Below are positions 22,101-31,664 of a stretch of 64,000 nt of DNA, piece after piece. The translations under genes and the position numbers were made by a program. The stretch covers positions 41,957,846 to 42,021,845 of the forward strand of contig CM029664.1 in NCBI GenBank assembly GCA_017311315.1, read 5' to 3'. The DNA comes from Dendrocalamus latiflorus. Lineage: Eukaryota; Streptophyta; Magnoliopsida; Poales; Poaceae. Each line of letters begins with the position of its first letter. Position 1 is the stretch's first letter. The notes below the pieces were generated by a model that was not told the DNA's origin, did no database searches, and saw nothing but the letters and a program-made list of their open reading frames with translations.

Positions 22101-22801
22101 ATTTGTTCTGTAGTGTCCAGCTGGTGGAACATGGCACGAGAGATTTGGATGCTATCGACACTAGAGGACAAATTTATATGACAGATTCATTCATCATCTT
22201 CTGTGCTAGATGCTGTAGTCCATTGCCTACTACCACTTGACATGAAAATTACTAGCATATATCGAAGCAAATGCTCGTGCGCGTACCACCAATGGCGGGA
22301 TCTCGTCGCCCTCGTTGTACTTGGACCTGTGCTCGATGACCTGGTCCTCGCACCAGAGGAAGACGGGTATGTAGAAGTGGTATATCCTGGCCTTCTCGGC
22401 CTCCGACAGCCGGAGCTCGTCGAGGCGGAACAGCCGGGACACCTGCACCCCGCACCACAGCCACCGGTCGACGGACTCGGCGATCTTCTCCTTGGTGTAG
22501 CCGATCCTGTCCACCAGCGGGCCGCTGCAGATGAAGTCGTACAGGTCCTGGACGGACGAGACCAGCGCCGGGGACGACGTGGGGGCAGAGCGTGCCGGCG
22601 CCAGCGACCGCCCGGTGAGCTGCGGGGCTTCCGTCGTGTTGTGATCCGGGCATGAGAGGAAAGCTGGCGCCAAGAAACAAGAAATTTAACTGCATTAGTT
22701 GAACAAGGCAAAAGAAATCTTGCAAAGTCATCACTGATGAGCAATTGACAAGCAACTACGCTTCTTGATCCTATCATCGGTGAAGAAAGATTACCATCCA
22801 T
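16103..22801 (-). CDS. GLYK: D-glycerate 3-kinase
   Basis: It phosphorylates D-glycerate to 3-phosphoglycerate with ATP, the last step of the photorespiratory cycle. Coding exons on the minus strand are 22801-22795, 22663-22287, 21846-21767, 21681-21630, 20204-20163, 20064-19986, 19803-19772, 19692-19624, 19533-19459, 19382-19266, 19174-19124 and 16237-16103. They sum to 1,116 bases and 371 residues in one frame. The P-loop APQGSGKTT is at about residues 133-141. Downstream blocks SIDDFYLTAEEQ, FRGNAGSHDLQF, VLFEGWMLGFKPLP and the C-terminal DIDEERSPI are family hallmarks. The first coding exon is only 7 nt and no chloroplast transit peptide precedes it. The Arabidopsis plastid form is about 456 residues, so either a transit-peptide exon is missing from my model or this start gives the shorter cytosolic form. 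The last intron carries a 2.4-kb transposon and intron 4 a gene fragment. Confidence 0.95.
17290..17572. mobile_element. MULE-type MITE with 9-bp target duplication
   Basis: This is a 283-bp fold-back element. The arms begin GAGAAATTTTGATATTTGAC and end in its complement, and pairing extends about 115 bp per arm around a short centre. The same 9 bp, GTCGTACGT, flanks it at 17281-17289 and 17573-17581. A 9-bp duplication points to the Mutator superfamily. It is nested inside the LTR-type element, so it arrived later. Confidence 0.9.
17582..18240. repeat. Degenerate tandem repeats with GACCACGAGGTGGTCGGACGA core
   Basis: A unit of roughly 25-35 bp containing ACCACGAGGTGGTCGGACG is repeated many times, with variable spacers such as AAGTCTCG and AAGTGTCTAT. 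Each unit holds a small palindrome (GACCAC...GTGGTC). Open frames across it are by-products of the repeat. Confidence 0.75.
20443..21031 (+). pseudogene. Captured C-terminal half of an HD-Zip class I homeobox gene
   Basis: Two former exons lie inside GLYK intron 4 in antisense orientation to GLYK. Block 20443-20569 reads as the end of the homeodomain and the leucine zipper (RARWRSKQLEHNFAALRAKY, then VESLKQEKL). It is followed by a GTAATC donor. Block 20701 onward continues LHELSERLREW with an Asp/Ser-rich region and ESCMLGGTACPTPADVSVES. The typical C-terminal motif (SFCATP, then EPWPLVEWNAVA) is present but in another frame from about 20955 and carries an in-frame stop. The N-terminal half of the homeodomain is absent. 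The zipper and tail recall the rice HOX12/HOX14 group. It is a non-functional gene fragment, most simply brought in by a transposon. Confidence 0.85.
21032..21629. other. Remainder of GLYK intron 4
   Basis: AT-rich sequence follows the captured fragment, and no gene is seen. The right border of the inserted DNA could not be identified, because no inverted ends, target duplication or Helitron terminus was convincing. Confidence 0.4.
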
Positions 22802-23320
22802 GCAGATCCAGAAACCTGAAAAATCGATATCCTAACTAGCAGAAGACAACATCTACAAAAGAACGAATCCGTAGTTACTACCTAGCGAGAGAGGAGAGAG
22901 AGAGGTGCCAAGAATTTGTATACTGTACATCAAACATTGTACCGAGGAGGAAAATGATAAGAGTGCTTGCCCAAGTGAGACTTCTACTCAGGTGTTCGGC
23001 GCATAAAAGGATCGAGAAAAATAATCTCCGCCGCGCAAGCGTTCTTATCCGCTTCGCACACGCAGTTGCGCAGCCAAAGAAAAAATCAGAGCAGGATGGC
23101 AGAAACAATAAACTAAGTAGTAGGTGCATGTAATGTAACCCACAAGCACAAGCTACGGGAAGCCGGGAACCAACACAGGGCCTTTTTTTTTTTTGGAAAA
23201 TCTGTTCTGTAGCACTGAAAGTTAACTGCTTTTGAAAAATACCATAAAAAAACCCGGTTCCGAAAATTAGAGCATCTCCAACAATCCCCCTAAATCAAAT
23301 TATTAGGAAATGGGAGGATG
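22802..23320. other. GLYK 5' flank and a truncated PIF-type end
   Basis: Minus-strand transcript leader sequence probably runs up to about 22880-23130, with a possible non-coding first exon whose donor would be near 22880. At about 23271 the phrase GAGCATCTCCAACAATCCCC followed by CTAAATCAAATTATTAGG matches the element end at 48976. This looks like a broken PIF/Harbinger-type terminus. Confidence 0.5.
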
Positions 23321-23469
23321 ATGTGACCACGCCACAAACACATACGACAATAGCGTCCAATATCAAGATTGAACTAAAGGTGAATTCGTTTCTTGAGCCT
23401 CAACATATTTTAAATGAGAATATGATGCTACCTAATAATGAAAATATATATTTTTACAGCACCACGTCA

Positions 23470-24382
23470 CTTTTACACCAATTCAAAAGAGTCCTTGTTG
23501 GACCCGTACTGGAATCAGATTCGAACTGCTGCAATGGTGCAAGTTTAAACGGACGTAACTTTCTCACACGGACTCCGTTTGGGACGTTCTTGGACTTGAT
23601 GGAAAGCTTATCAAGTATACTTTCTAAAGGATTCAACTCCATCTTCAAATTCTATCCGAGACAGCCGCAATCATCAAAAGAGTCTGTGTTGGTCACGTAC
23701 TGGAATCAGATTCGGACTGCTGCAATGGTGCAAGTTGAAACGGACGTAACTTTCTCATACGGACTCCGTTTGGAACGTTCTTGTACTTCATGGAAAGCTT
23801 ATGAAGTCTACTTTCCAACGGATTCAACCCTATCTTCAAATTTCATCCGAGCCGGCTGCAATCATCAAAACAATCCACGTTGATTTTTGAGTCCGAGTCA
23901 AAAGGGTGCTGCGCCACCACCAATTGGGCCCATGGGCCTTGTAACCCTAGAGCATGCACTTTGGACGCCCCTCCTGGTTGTTCTCCCTATAAAGGAGCCG
24001 CCGCCTCCTTTGTTAGGATTTGGATTTTGTTGAGTTTAGGTTTAGCTATTATGCAAACTTCTGTTCTTCAGTTGTGTCAGACGACCACCTGTCAAGACAG
24101 CCTTCGGAATCCCACCTTTTGATTTTAATAGAAATATTTACAATTTTAGATTGCTTGTTATCTTGTTCTTGCGTGTTCTTCGGTTGCATGCAGGAATAGA
24201 CCTTCGTGGTCAGGTCAACCGCGTTCTTGGCACGGTTGATAACAACTTGGAGTGTGGTTCTGCGATTGCTAAGGCGCAAGCGTCGTCGTACGGTTGTAGT
24301 CGGATCGTGAGAGTCACCTCCACCAAAATCGATAGTTATCATCCTATCGGAAGATCGGGACCCTATCGCCTCATCAGCATGT
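23470..24382 (+). repeat. LTR-like repeat with an internal ~190-bp tandem duplication
   Basis: Two successive copies (about 23485-23676 and 23677-23872) share TACTGGAATCAGATTCGGAC, GCTGCAATGGTGCAAGTT and ACGGACGTAACTTTCTCA. Downstream comes a TATA-like CCCTATAAAGGAGCCGCC and a leader that ends with GAAGATCGGGACCCTATCGC, a style common at the ends of grass Gypsy LTRs. No internal coding domain follows, so a solo LTR is likely. The left limit is approximate and no target duplication was confirmed. Confidence 0.55.
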
Positions 24383-24714
24383 AAACTTGAGTGATGACTG
24401 ATGACCATAGCTTAGATAGTTCATGACACCTGAGGATCTAGAAACTATTTTAGAGTTTAAAATGTGTAGGAAAGACGGTGAAATAGATTTTCCATCCAAT
24501 GGCTGTTTGTTGCGACATCTATAATCAGTCAAGTGTAGATTACCATGTTTTTGTCGAAAATGTCTTCTCAAGGAAATTACCTCTTAATAGTTTAGCCAAA
24601 AACTAGTGTGAAGATGGTCATAAAACAATTTTGTTGTGATCTTATCTTGTTAATCTCTTGGTAGGGTGATAGAATTATAGATATACGACTTCACTCATCC
24701 ATCTGGACTTAGGT
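24383..24714. other. Spacer without recognisable features
   Basis: This is AT-rich sequence between the LTR-like repeat and the MITE. No gene or repeat is recognised. Confidence 0.4.
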
Positions 24715-24997
24715 GGTGATCGGTTCGGCTGAAAGCCTCATGGCTTATGGCTGAAAACACTGTAGCTGGCTGAAAAAAGCACTGTAGCTGACATAGGCTT
24801 ATTTAGCATAATTAAATTTAAAAAGATTTAAAAATAAAAAAATGTTAGCCCATTGCGTATAATACAAACAAATACGGGAAAAAAAGAACCGGCAAAAAAG
24901 CTCAACAAAAAGCCAAAAGTTCAGAAAAAGACGAAACTTATTAATAGTAAAAAATAAGCCAGAAGCTAAAAGCCGAAGCCGAAACCGAGTTGATCAG
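24715..24997. mobile_element. MITE, copy 2 of the family at 7966
   Basis: It begins GATCGGTTCGGCTGAAAGCC and ends with GCCGAAACCGAGTTGATC. Its interior is nearly the same as 7966-8246, including CACTGTAGCTGGCTGAAAAA and AAAAAGCTCAACAAAAAGCC. The terminal arms have diverged more than the interior. Confidence 0.75.
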
Positions 24998-25449
24998 GCC
25001 TGATGAATTTATCCTCAGTCTTTGCCTTTCTAAATATGTGTGTACATCTTCTTTATAATTTTTTTTTTGCTATGATCTCATCTTGCCAACGGTTGTGTGA
25101 TATGTACGCTTTGAAAGGGTGGGGACCATGGAACAAAAATGTCCTTGACACAGTACAATTACAATGGACAAACCTCGACCGGACTTTCTCGTCATTTTAG
25201 TTTCTTTTCGTTTTTGCTTGTTAGCCTTGTTTTTCTGGAAAGAGAGTGAATGCAATATGCATCCTACCTTCTTCGAGAGTTTTATTTGAAGAAACTCGAG
25301 TCTCATGATCTACACGTATATTAAGGGGTCGGCAGGTCGCATTCGCACGTGTATACATATGATATACGCATATAGTGGTGTATGTATATGTGCCTTAGAA
25401 AAGAAACGCACGTCTCACCGTCTAGCCTCATAGCTAGAAGTCAGAACAC
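24998..25449. other. Spacer without a recognisable gene
   Basis: Only short, unsupported open frames are visible between the two MITEs. Confidence 0.4.
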
Positions 25450-25452
25450 TAA

Positions 25453-25739
25453 GGGGGCGTTTGGTTGCCCGGTTCTTGCCCAGCCAGGCTCTCCAGATGC
25501 AAGTTTCAGTTGTTTGGTTGCCCAGCCAGGCTCCCCAGATGCAAGTTTCAGTTGTTTGGTTGCCCGCATCGAAGTCTGAACCTAGCTCTCCAGATGCAAA
25601 AGGCAACTCAGAGCCTGGCTCTCGAGATACGGATTTCATTTGCGTTTCTGGCGAGCCAGGCTCGCATGGGGGCAGTCAGGCTCGAGCCAGGCTCGTATGG
25701 GGCAGCCAGGCTCCACTCACCAATGAACCAAACGTGCCC
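25453..25739. mobile_element. Tourist/PIF-type MITE with TAA duplication
   Basis: This is a 287-bp non-coding element. The ends GGGGGCGTTTGGTTG and CAATGAACCAAACGTGCCC are inverted copies, and TAA flanks both sides (25450-25452 and 25740-25742). The interior contains repeated GCCAGGCTC and TCCAGATGCAA motifs. Confidence 0.85.
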
Positions 25740-25742
25740 TAA

Positions 25743-26302
25743 CAGACTTACCGAATAGGCTCTGATCTTCTTGGTTTATAGTTTATTCTAAATAAATAAA
25801 TATGATGATTTTTTTACTTTTTTTATAGTTTATTGAAATATTTTTTAAATCGACTTATCGATTTATTGAACGTTCAGTGTCTGGGACTGTTTTTTCTATT
25901 TAGAAAAGCCAGCTTTGGACTGGTAGTGGGCCGAGGAATTCATCCATCGCGTTTCTCCTGTGGGCCGCAGAGCCATCCGCGACTGCTCTCTCGTGGCCGT
26001 GGCATCTGCAACCACTTCCAAGTTCCAAAGCCCGGCTCGCCAGCCACCACGGCTCGCCGCGACCGATCTCCAGTGACCGACCGCTCGCCGTCGGCCCCTT
26101 CCTCCGCGCACGACGGCTCGAGCAGCCCCGCTCGGCTTCACTTGCCTCCTCTCCGTGGCCGCCGCTTGCGCTCCGCCTTCGCCTGGACCCCAGCCGCAGG
26201 CGCTCCCCTTCCCCACTCCGCCCTCTCCCGCTCCCCGCCTCCGCGCCGGAGCCGCTTCGCTTCTCCCCCGCTCGGCGGCTAGCGCTGGCGCTACTGGCTC
26301 CT
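25743..26302. other. GC-rich block of uncertain origin
   Basis: From about 25920 the DNA becomes GC-rich and keeps an open plus-strand frame to 26282, but the translation (Ser/Pro/Arg-rich) matches nothing I recognise. The same GC-rich sequence resumes after the hAT element at 26831, so that element landed inside it. It may be a captured 5' exon or promoter-proximal fragment. Confidence 0.35.
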
Positions 26303-26822
26303 CAGGGGCGGATTTAATGGTATTCCTGGGTATTTCTGGGAATACCCAACTTTTTGGTGTAATCTTTAGTATATATATATGTATACTTACATATATAAAT
26401 GTATAATGATGTATTCTGTGATATTTTCGCTATTCTAGCCCACAGCGGCCCAAAAAACAGCCTATTGGCCTGGCTCCCATCCTCTCCGAGCTGCGGCGGC
26501 TGCCTCCCGATTCCTGAATCCCAATTCCTAAACCCTAGCTGCGGGCCGTTCCGATTCCTGCGGCTGTTCGACACTTCGGCGCCTGACCAAGCCATGAAGA
26601 ATCACAAGGTTAAAGCAACATTATATTATTTTGTAAGTTCTTTTTATTACTTATTAGTTTGTTTCATGCATATCTTAGAGCTGAACAATTTGTTATTTGA
26701 CTATTTTTGTGACTTTAATTATCGATAACGTACTACTCTGAACTATATTTTAAATCTATGGATTGGATTTTTTTTATGTGAGAGTGGAAATACCCAAGGT
26801 TGAAATCCTGGCTCCGCCACTG
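26303..26822. mobile_element. Non-autonomous hAT element, 520 bp
   Basis: The left end CAGGGGCGGATT and the right end GGCTCCGCCACTG form short inverted ends of the hAT type. The perfect 8-bp duplication TGGCTCCT flanks it at 26295-26302 and 26823-26830. No transposase is present. Confidence 0.92.
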
Positions 26823-26830
26823 TGGCTCCT

Positions 26831-27341
26831 GCTGCTCCTCCCGTCACTACTCGCCTACCCATCCCCCATCTCTCCTCTTCGAAGCCGTAGGCAAGGTCCG
26901 CCTCTGTGTTAGTTGATGGGATCCAGCCCCGCGCGGCGAGGGTAGATAGGATCTGAGTTTAATTACAGTCATGGAGACGTCATCTAAGGGAGAGACGCAG
27001 CCGAAGCCGCGCCTCATTGACTGTAGAAGAACACGTACACGTTCGTGCATGCATGATCATACATGCAATCCTAGCTTTGTGATCAAATGTATGTACATAA
27101 ATAATCAAATAATAGAGCTAGCAAAAAAGATTTGATGTAGAAGTAAGGCCATGGCTGATTTTTTGCGGCCTGGCTTCACAAATCGGTCACACGAAACCGT
27201 AAAAACTAATCTTAAGCCACTTATTTTATTTACAATTTTAATTTTTTAGAGATTCTACTATTAATAATATAAATAATAATATAACTAAATCTTAACTAAT
27301 CTAAACGATTGAATTACAAAGATTAGACAGGCTTATATTCA
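26831..27341. other. Spacer up to the Helitron 3' end
   Basis: This is GC-rich to about 26930, then AT-rich. No gene is recognised. Confidence 0.4.
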
Positions 27342-27675
27342 CTAGTAGTGTGCCCGTGCTAACGCTACGGTAAAATACAAAATAAGATAAAATTTGTAAA
27401 AAATAAAACAAACAAGCAAGTCGTAGCACGCGGTCGTAAAAGCTGGCCTCCAAACTGCATAACTGCATGAAAGAAAACAATTATTAGTTAGATTGCAACA
27501 TGTGCAGGATTAAAAAAGGCATGAAGAGGAGACAGTAAGCAACTGAATGCTGTATTGTGTTGTATGCACCCTCCCTATGTTAGTGTGAATTTACTAAGAG
27601 ATTGATAACCATGCAAGCATCATACTGTGCATTTGTAACCCAATCCATTTCTTTGAAATAACAACCTAAAATTTA

Positions 27676-29510
27676 CTGCCTCGCGCATGCATCTTGAACC
27701 CAGTGAGAATATCTTCTGTAACAGAACCATAGATCCATCCAATCTGCAAACCACAACAGCACCGTTACAGATATACAGTGAATCAACAATTTTTTTTTCA
27801 AGTCAACAATAAATAGATCATCTGCAACAATGGCAACAGAGCACAGATGTGAATTTAGTTGAAGTTTGTTCAGAAGAACTCACGAGTCTTTATGTAAATC
27901 AGAACAAAAAAACTAAACAGCATCCTCAATTTTGTAGAAGATCAGTTGGTATCTTAAGTTCTTAACAATGCTGACATTATTGAATGTATAACTTAGTTAC
28001 CTCAGTTCCCCAATCAGATTTGTCCTCATAACCACAGCTGATCACATGAATAGCTTCTTTCAGAAGAGACTCTGGAGTTGCAGATTGAGGAACACCACCA
28101 TATTCCATCAGAGTGGAAGCTACAAAAACACTGGACTGGCCAAATCTCTTCTCCAGGCTCATTTGGGACATAAGAAGTGATTTCTCGTCATCAAATCCAG
28201 CACCTATCATGGGAATGGCAGTCAGGTCAAAAATAAATGTATGCCTAGCTATTCCCAGTCAAAGAAAAAATTTCATATTGACTACAAAGAAAATAAATAA
28301 TGGCAAAGCAATGGTTGTTAATTATTGTCTACATGAATAAAAAGCACAACTTGACAGTACCTTCAACCCCTTCCTCTATATCTTCAAGATTAAATACTGG
28401 CATAGAACTGTCTACATGCTTGTGTGACTTCTTCTTTTCTGAGCTCTTCTTCTTCGATTTTGTTGTCCTCTTCTTTCCCCCACAAAGCGAAGAGAAGAAG
28501 CCCGGCTTCTTCTTCTTAATTGGGGGTTCATAACCATATAGAGGTGTTCTGTTGAACACACAACCAGTTCCCACATAAACCGGTCCCTGGATGCCATCGA
28601 GACCTCTCAAGTTAATCTGCAGCAAACAGATGGAAAAGAGTTACTGATTATAGTCAATTGGATTACTGATCATAGTCAATTGGATTTTCAGATAACAATA
28701 TTAACATCAGTGATTCATCGAAAATACTTGATGCTCGTGAAAATATGAAAGTGAGATACACAACAATCTAAAAGGATGTTGCTACAACTTACATCGAAAA
28801 ACACAGTGTTCCTGTTTGCATATCGATCATTTCTATCAATACCATCAAACCTCTGAGGGAATTGGACATAACAGACACTCCTTCCTAGATTTGGGTCCAT
28901 AAGGAAGCACATGGCCTCCCGGAGGGCCTTGCTATTGTTGATGTAGTGATCACAATCAAGATTCAATAAGTATTGCCCATTAGTAAGGACAGCTGATACA
29001 CGAACCTGCAGAAAGCATTCAACTTCCATTACATCCGAGTAATCGAAGCATACAAGATACCTTTTGATTTCAGTAACATTTAGCTACTCACAAGTGCATT
29101 CATAGCACCAGCCTTCTTGTGGTGTTGGAATCCAGGACGTTTCTCACGAGACACATAAACCAAGCGAGGAAGCTCATTACCCTCAGTATCAAGGCCTCCA
29201 CTATGACCAAGGAAAACCTGAGCATGACCAACCTGAGCATGACCAGAATTTGAGTTAGAAAATGGTCAGAGTAATAACTCTCTGTCTGTGTTGGCATATC
29301 TAGCTGTTAATCAAGTGGTTTGGCATATCTAGCTGTTAATCAAGTGGTCTTTGCTACAAGATGAACTTGACCTGAATCATTCCGGGATGGTCCCTGGTAT
29401 TGTTCCCAGGCCAAGGTGTGCCATCTTGCATGATCCATCCTTCCTCGGGAACTTTCTGAGCCTTGGCTACAAGGCCATTAACACGAACTTTGAATTCTTC
29501 ATATTCTCTC
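27676..29510 (-). pseudogene. CESA: Cellulose synthase catalytic-core fragment (Helitron cargo)
   Basis: Consecutive former exons on the minus strand are 29510-29372, 29217-29092, 29005-28793, 28616-28361, 28203-28001 and 27743 to about 27676, all with GT-AG borders. They encode the middle of the catalytic domain: PEEGWIMQDGTPWPGNN, REKRPGFQHHKKAGAMNAL and LDCDHYINNSKALREAMCF (the DxD motif). Then come GTGCVFNRTPLYGYEPP, VPQSATPESLLKEA and SVTEDILTGFKMHARG (the TED motif). The N-terminal zinc finger, first membrane helices, QxxRW motif and all C-terminal helices are missing. The reading frame within the exons is open, so capture is fairly recent. It resembles the grass primary-wall CESA class. 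It cannot make cellulose. Confidence 0.93.
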
Positions 29511-29596
29511 TGTGAAGTTTAGTTTTGCAATAGACATTATTGTCAGAAACAGCAAGTGCAACAATCAAAAAGTACATGCTTATAAACCAAATGTAC

Positions 29597-30267
29597 CTTC
29601 ATGGCCTATGTCGAGGCTCGATTTGATGAGCGTGAGAAGCCTCTCGATGGACTTCTGCAGTTTCATCCGATATTGCTCGTTCTGGCATTATCAATACAGT
29701 AGGATGTATCAAAGAAATATGGGAAACGGTTGCATTACAGACCCTATAATCACATAAACAGTACCTTGTACAGCTTGGTGTTTAAGCTCCTTTTCTAACT
29801 TCTTCATTGATTTGGATAACCGCTGAAGCTCAGCTAGCTAGGATATAGCACAAATCCAATGTTATTTCCTCATAGTAAAAAAAGATAAATATGTACAAAA
29901 CCATATAGACACCAGAATAGAGTAGCTTCCAGATGGCTAAGACAAAAACATCATACCTCAATAATGGTAGTACAGGTATTAGAGCCTAGGAAGCAATAAA
30001 ATGCTATCCTGCTGAGGAACTCTGCTCGCTCCTTGTTCTGTATAAACAATTGGAATATTATCCATATATAGTTTGTCATCATGTAATTAGTTCATTTTAT
30101 TGTATGATTTTCATTTTAGCGGAGACAGTAGGGCAACACTCTAATGTATTGTTTTCCAGTATATGATGATGTGAAGAAGAAAAAAAGCAAACCTTGTATA
30201 TTCCTGTCCTTCCAGCCCACACAATTTGGTCCAGAAAGAGGAAAATTGATAGCATTGCATTGTTTGA
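29597..30267 (-). pseudogene. PEX11: PEX11 peroxisome-proliferation protein fragment (Helitron cargo)
   Basis: Four former exons are visible on the minus strand: 30267-30193 (FLFLDQIVWAGRTGIYK), 30037-29957 (NKERAEFLSRIAFYCFLGSN), about 29839-29764 (LAELQRLSKSMKKLEKELK) and 29681-29597 (NEQYRMKLQKSIERLLTLIK). PEX11 drives elongation and division of peroxisomes. The N-terminal and C-terminal membrane portions are missing. The third exon appears to have lost two bases near its end, because the expected junction is out of frame. Confidence 0.9.
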
Positions 30268-30441
30268 CTGAGGAGGACATAAAGCAAAATTAGAAAATTA
30301 GAAACCTATCTTCAGCTGATTGACTTCCCACTACAATAAGGTGTAATAGGTCTACAATAAGGTGCATGGTCCACAGTAGCAACTTATGCATGAGACTTAT
30401 TTTGTATGTGGTACAAGATAGTTACAAACGTAAAACAATAC

Positions 30442-30748
30442 CTCTTCAGCGCCTTTTCCTGAAGCGCTTGCACTCTGCTGCCGTTCCTGCTCAAGCCGCT
30501 CGGAAAGCCTTTGCTCCATATGATCACTTAGTTTAGTTCTTGGTAATTCCCATGCTCCCAGAACAGTAGATGTCTCCAGCAAATCAATATCTCCACTATC
30601 CTTCTCCTTCAAGAAACATTTTGCACAAGTATATATATTCAGCCTTGGAGGGGGTTCAAAAAGAAGTCTTTCCATCCCACATAAACTGCATGTATTCTGA
30701 TCAGGCAAGCCTTCAACTAAATGGAGTTCTTCCGTTATCACCTTTACT
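30442..30748 (-). pseudogene. HAC: HAC-type histone acetyltransferase fragment (Helitron cargo)
   Basis: One open block reads QNTCSLCGMERLLFEPPPR, then CAKCFLKEKDSGDID, then GAWELPRTKLSDHMEQRLSE and ends RQQSASASGKGAEE before a GT donor. These are pieces of the PHD finger and of the segment before the acetyltransferase domain of plant p300/CBP-like proteins (HAC family). The central part of the PHD finger between the two Cys clusters is deleted and no catalytic domain follows. Confidence 0.85.
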
Positions 30749-31035
30749 CTGAAAAAAATGAAGCAAATTGTGATAAGTGATATAAACTATAGTTTAAAAT
30801 AAATAAATATTCTGTACAATACAATCAATCCAGTCTGAATGAAAACAAAACCTAACTTTTTAAGACAGAATAAACTCAAGTGTTATTTAACTTTGCAATT
30901 ACTCAGTGGCATAATTTGTAGAGATTCTATCATGAACCAATGATCAAGTGTTTTTACAGTAATGAAAAACCTGTATGAGATTCAATCCACTCACCGGACA
31001 AGTATGCTGGTTCAGACTTCTCATGAAGGAGACTG

Positions 31036-31664
31036 GGGGTGGGGAACTTTTGGCGGCCTGAGGAGTGGGAGAAGCGGAGCGGCGGTGTAGCGGTGGTGCC
31101 AGGGAGACGACGGGGAATGGGGAGGAGGAGGCGGCGGTGTAGCGGATGAGCGGGGGAGGAGGCGGCGGTGGAGCGAAGGAGTGGGGGGAGGCGCTTCCTT
31201 CCACGCCTCCTCCAACCAAAACCCTAGATCCCAGCAGCAGCCGAAACCGCAGGCCCGCAGCGGAGGAGCGGAGCGGAGGGTGGAGAACGTGGCGAGGGGC
31301 GGAGCGGAGGAGGAGGCGAGGGGCGGAGCAGAGGGTGGGAGGAGGCGGTGGCGGAGCGGAGGAGCGGGGGGAGGGGGAGGTGGCGACGGAGCGGAGGAGC
31401 GGGGGGAGGAGGCGGCGGCGGCGCGGGGTGAGGAGGAGGAGGCGAGGGCGGAGCGACGGAGGAGGGAGGAGGAGGAGGTGGCGCAGCGGAGTGGTAGGGG
31501 GAGGAGGAGGCGGCGGCGGTGCGGGGTGGGGGGGGAGGACGCGAGCGCACGGCGGTGCAGGGTGGGGGGAGGACGCGAGGGAGGAGTGGTGGAGAACGTG
31601 GGGAGACGCGGCGCGGGGTGGGGAGGAGGAGGAGGCGGCGGCAGCGCGAGAGGGGGGCGACTGA
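31036..31664. repeat. Purine-rich GGA/GCGG block in the Helitron
   Basis: About 630 bases on the plus strand consist largely of GGAGGAGG, GCGGCGGTG and GCGGAGGAG repeats, with very few pyrimidines apart from C in GCG. Open frames on both strands (Pro/Ser-rich or Arg/Gly-rich) follow from composition. It may derive from the 5' exon or promoter of a captured gene. Confidence 0.75.

Noticed and set aside
25833..26282. 150-codon GC-rich frame before the hAT element
   Set aside because: The translation is unrecognised Ser/Pro/Arg-rich sequence and the region is interrupted by the hAT element. Kept only as a possible captured fragment.
27676..29510. A functional cellulose synthase gene
   Set aside because: Both termini and all membrane helices are missing and the fragment is enclosed by Helitron ends.
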